A DNA stretch of 32,700 bases from CAYSYY01 sp964576115 [NCBI: uncultured Gemmatimonadota bacterium] (GTDB lineage: Bacteria; Blakebacterota; Blakebacteria; Blakebacterales): the NCBI GenBank assembly GCA_964576115.1, contig CAZNUA010000030.1, forward strand, positions 1 through 32,700, given 5' to 3'. Positions 32,018-32,700 of this stretch are shown here, in pieces. A program made the translations under genes and the position numbers. Numbering within the stretch: the stretch's first letter is position 1; each line of letters opens with the position of its first letter. The notes beneath the pieces are model-generated. The model had not been told where the DNA came from, made no database searches, and worked only from the letters and a program-made list of their open reading frames with translations.

Positions 32018-32700
32018 ATGTCTGCCCTCTACTTCATCAGCGACGTGCACCTCGGCATCCAATCGGCCTCCGAAGAGACCGCCAAAGAGGCCCGCCTGCT
32101 CGAGCTGCTGGCCCGGATAGAGACCGACGGCGACCGCCTCTGCATTCTCGGCGATCTCTTCGATTTCTGGTTCGAGTACCGGCACGTCGTGCCGGCCGGC
32201 TCGACGGCGGTCCTGGGCGCCCTCGAACGGTTGGCCCGCAGCGGGGTGGAAGTCCACTACCTGGCCGGCAACCACGATTTCGCCCTCGGTCGCTATCTGA
32301 CCGACCGGATCGGCCTGGTGATTCACCCCGAACCGTTCGCGATGGACTACGGCGGCAGCCGGTTTTACCTGCACCACGGCGACGGTCTGGCCGGCCGTGA
32401 TCTCGGTTACCGCATCCTGCGGCGCATTCTGCGCAACCGGGTACTGCAAACCCTCTGGCGCTGGGTACACCCCGACCTGGCCTTCGCTCTGGCCGGTCTC
32501 GTTTCGCGTTCGAGCCGCCGTTATACCGACCGCAAGGACTACGGTCCTTCTGCCTACCGCGAGAGCCGGCTGGCCGAACTCGCTGCCGACGGGTACGACT
32601 GGATCATCATGGGCCACACCCACGAGGCCGAGCTGTACGATCTGGACGGGAGCACGCGCTACCTGAATCTGGGCTCGTGGCTGGAGGGGGGTTCACCCCA
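32018..32700 (+). CDS. lpxH: UDP-2,3-diacylglucosamine diphosphatase LpxH (3' end beyond window)
   Basis: The first 227 residues of a calcineurin-like phosphoesterase that makes lipid X in lipid A biosynthesis. Metal-site motifs are SDVHLG (8-13), GDLFDFWFEY, GNHDF, HHGDGL and GHTHEAELY. The sequence F-W-F-E-Y-R-H-V-V-P is typical of the Bacteroidetes-type LpxH; proteobacterial LpxH usually has GNRDF in place of GNHDF. AAGG lies about 13 nt upstream of the ATG at 32018. The gene is divergent from tdh and indicates a lipid A-bearing outer membrane. The C-terminus is cut off by the window end. Confidence 0.9.
   Translation, partial: MSALYFISDVHLGIQSASEETAKEARLLELLARIETDGDRLCILGDLFDFWFEYRHVVPAGSTAVLGALERLARSGVEVHYLAGNHDFALGRYLTDRIGLVIHPEPFAMDYGGSRFYLHHGDGLAGRDLGYRILRRILRNRVLQTLWRWVHPDLAFALAGLVSRSSRRYTDRKDYGPSAYRESRLAELAADGYDWIIMGHTHEAELYDLDGSTRYLNLGSWLEGGSP

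Overview
The window (GC-rich, 32.7 kb) looks like a chromosome segment of a Gram-negative bacterium of the Fibrobacteres-Chlorobi-Bacteroidetes (FCB) group or a related candidate phylum. Four lines of sequence evidence point there. First, the primary sigma factor is short (285 aa, no region 1.1), as in Bacteroidetes and Chlorobi. Second, two proteins end in the NYPNPFN-type FlgD-like/type IX (T9SS) sorting domain. Third, there is a PorX-type response regulator (receiver plus PglZ domain). Fourth, LpxH is of the Bacteroidetes-like form. LpxH, Lgt and a C-terminal-Phe beta-barrel protein show an outer membrane with lipid A. No CRISPR, tRNA, rRNA, transposase or phage gene was recognised, so this is core-like chromosome and not a mobile island. 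Lineage is inferred from gene content only.

Layout. 1-260: the end of a secreted protein with a sorting domain, followed by a hairpin terminator. 359-18129: fifteen... in fact thirteen consecutive genes on the minus strand, read from ruvX downwards: ruvX, mltG, porX-like, a 1612-aa secreted LVIVD/Ig/FN3 protein, a CHASE2 class III cyclase, an LPP20-like protein, a TPR-SLH lipoprotein, a FlgT-like protein, a FecR protein, a CsgG-like protein, a TlpA-like thioredoxin, tsaE and a GAF-SpoIIE phosphatase. Many junctions overlap by 1-4 nt (ATGA, GTGA, TAGTG), which suggests coupled translation. 18253-22471: plus-strand genes for a CBM9-like/DUF5916 outer-membrane barrel and for dTDP-sugar synthesis (rmlA, rmlB). 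22525-26789: minus-strand LemA, an unannotated 49-aa membrane protein, lgt, rarA and an M23 peptidase. 26790-28441: M23 promoter, structured repeats, rpoD and its long leader and promoter. 28442-31801: capA-like, kbl and tdh (threonine breakdown to glycine). 32018-end: 5' part of lpxH on the plus strand.

How the parts may work together. The strongest candidate for an undescribed system is 2732-9854: an inner-membrane CHASE2 cyclase followed by LPP20-, FlgT- and CsgG-like envelope proteins, a FecR-domain protein and a peptidoglycan/S-layer-binding TPR-SLH lipoprotein. The LPP20/FlgT/CsgG-like trio recalls the Vibrio FlgO/FlgP/FlgT outer-membrane ring proteins, yet no flagellar gene is present. 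I read it as a possible envelope assembly coupled to cyclic-nucleotide signalling. A GAF-SpoIIE phosphatase lies downstream and a PorX-type regulator beside a T9SS-type cargo lies upstream, so signalling and cell-surface export genes are concentrated here. The second unexplained signal is around rpoD: two covarying stem-loop repeats, a C-rich tract and another inverted repeat 3' of the gene, and a 9-bp tandem repeat in its roughly 280-nt leader.
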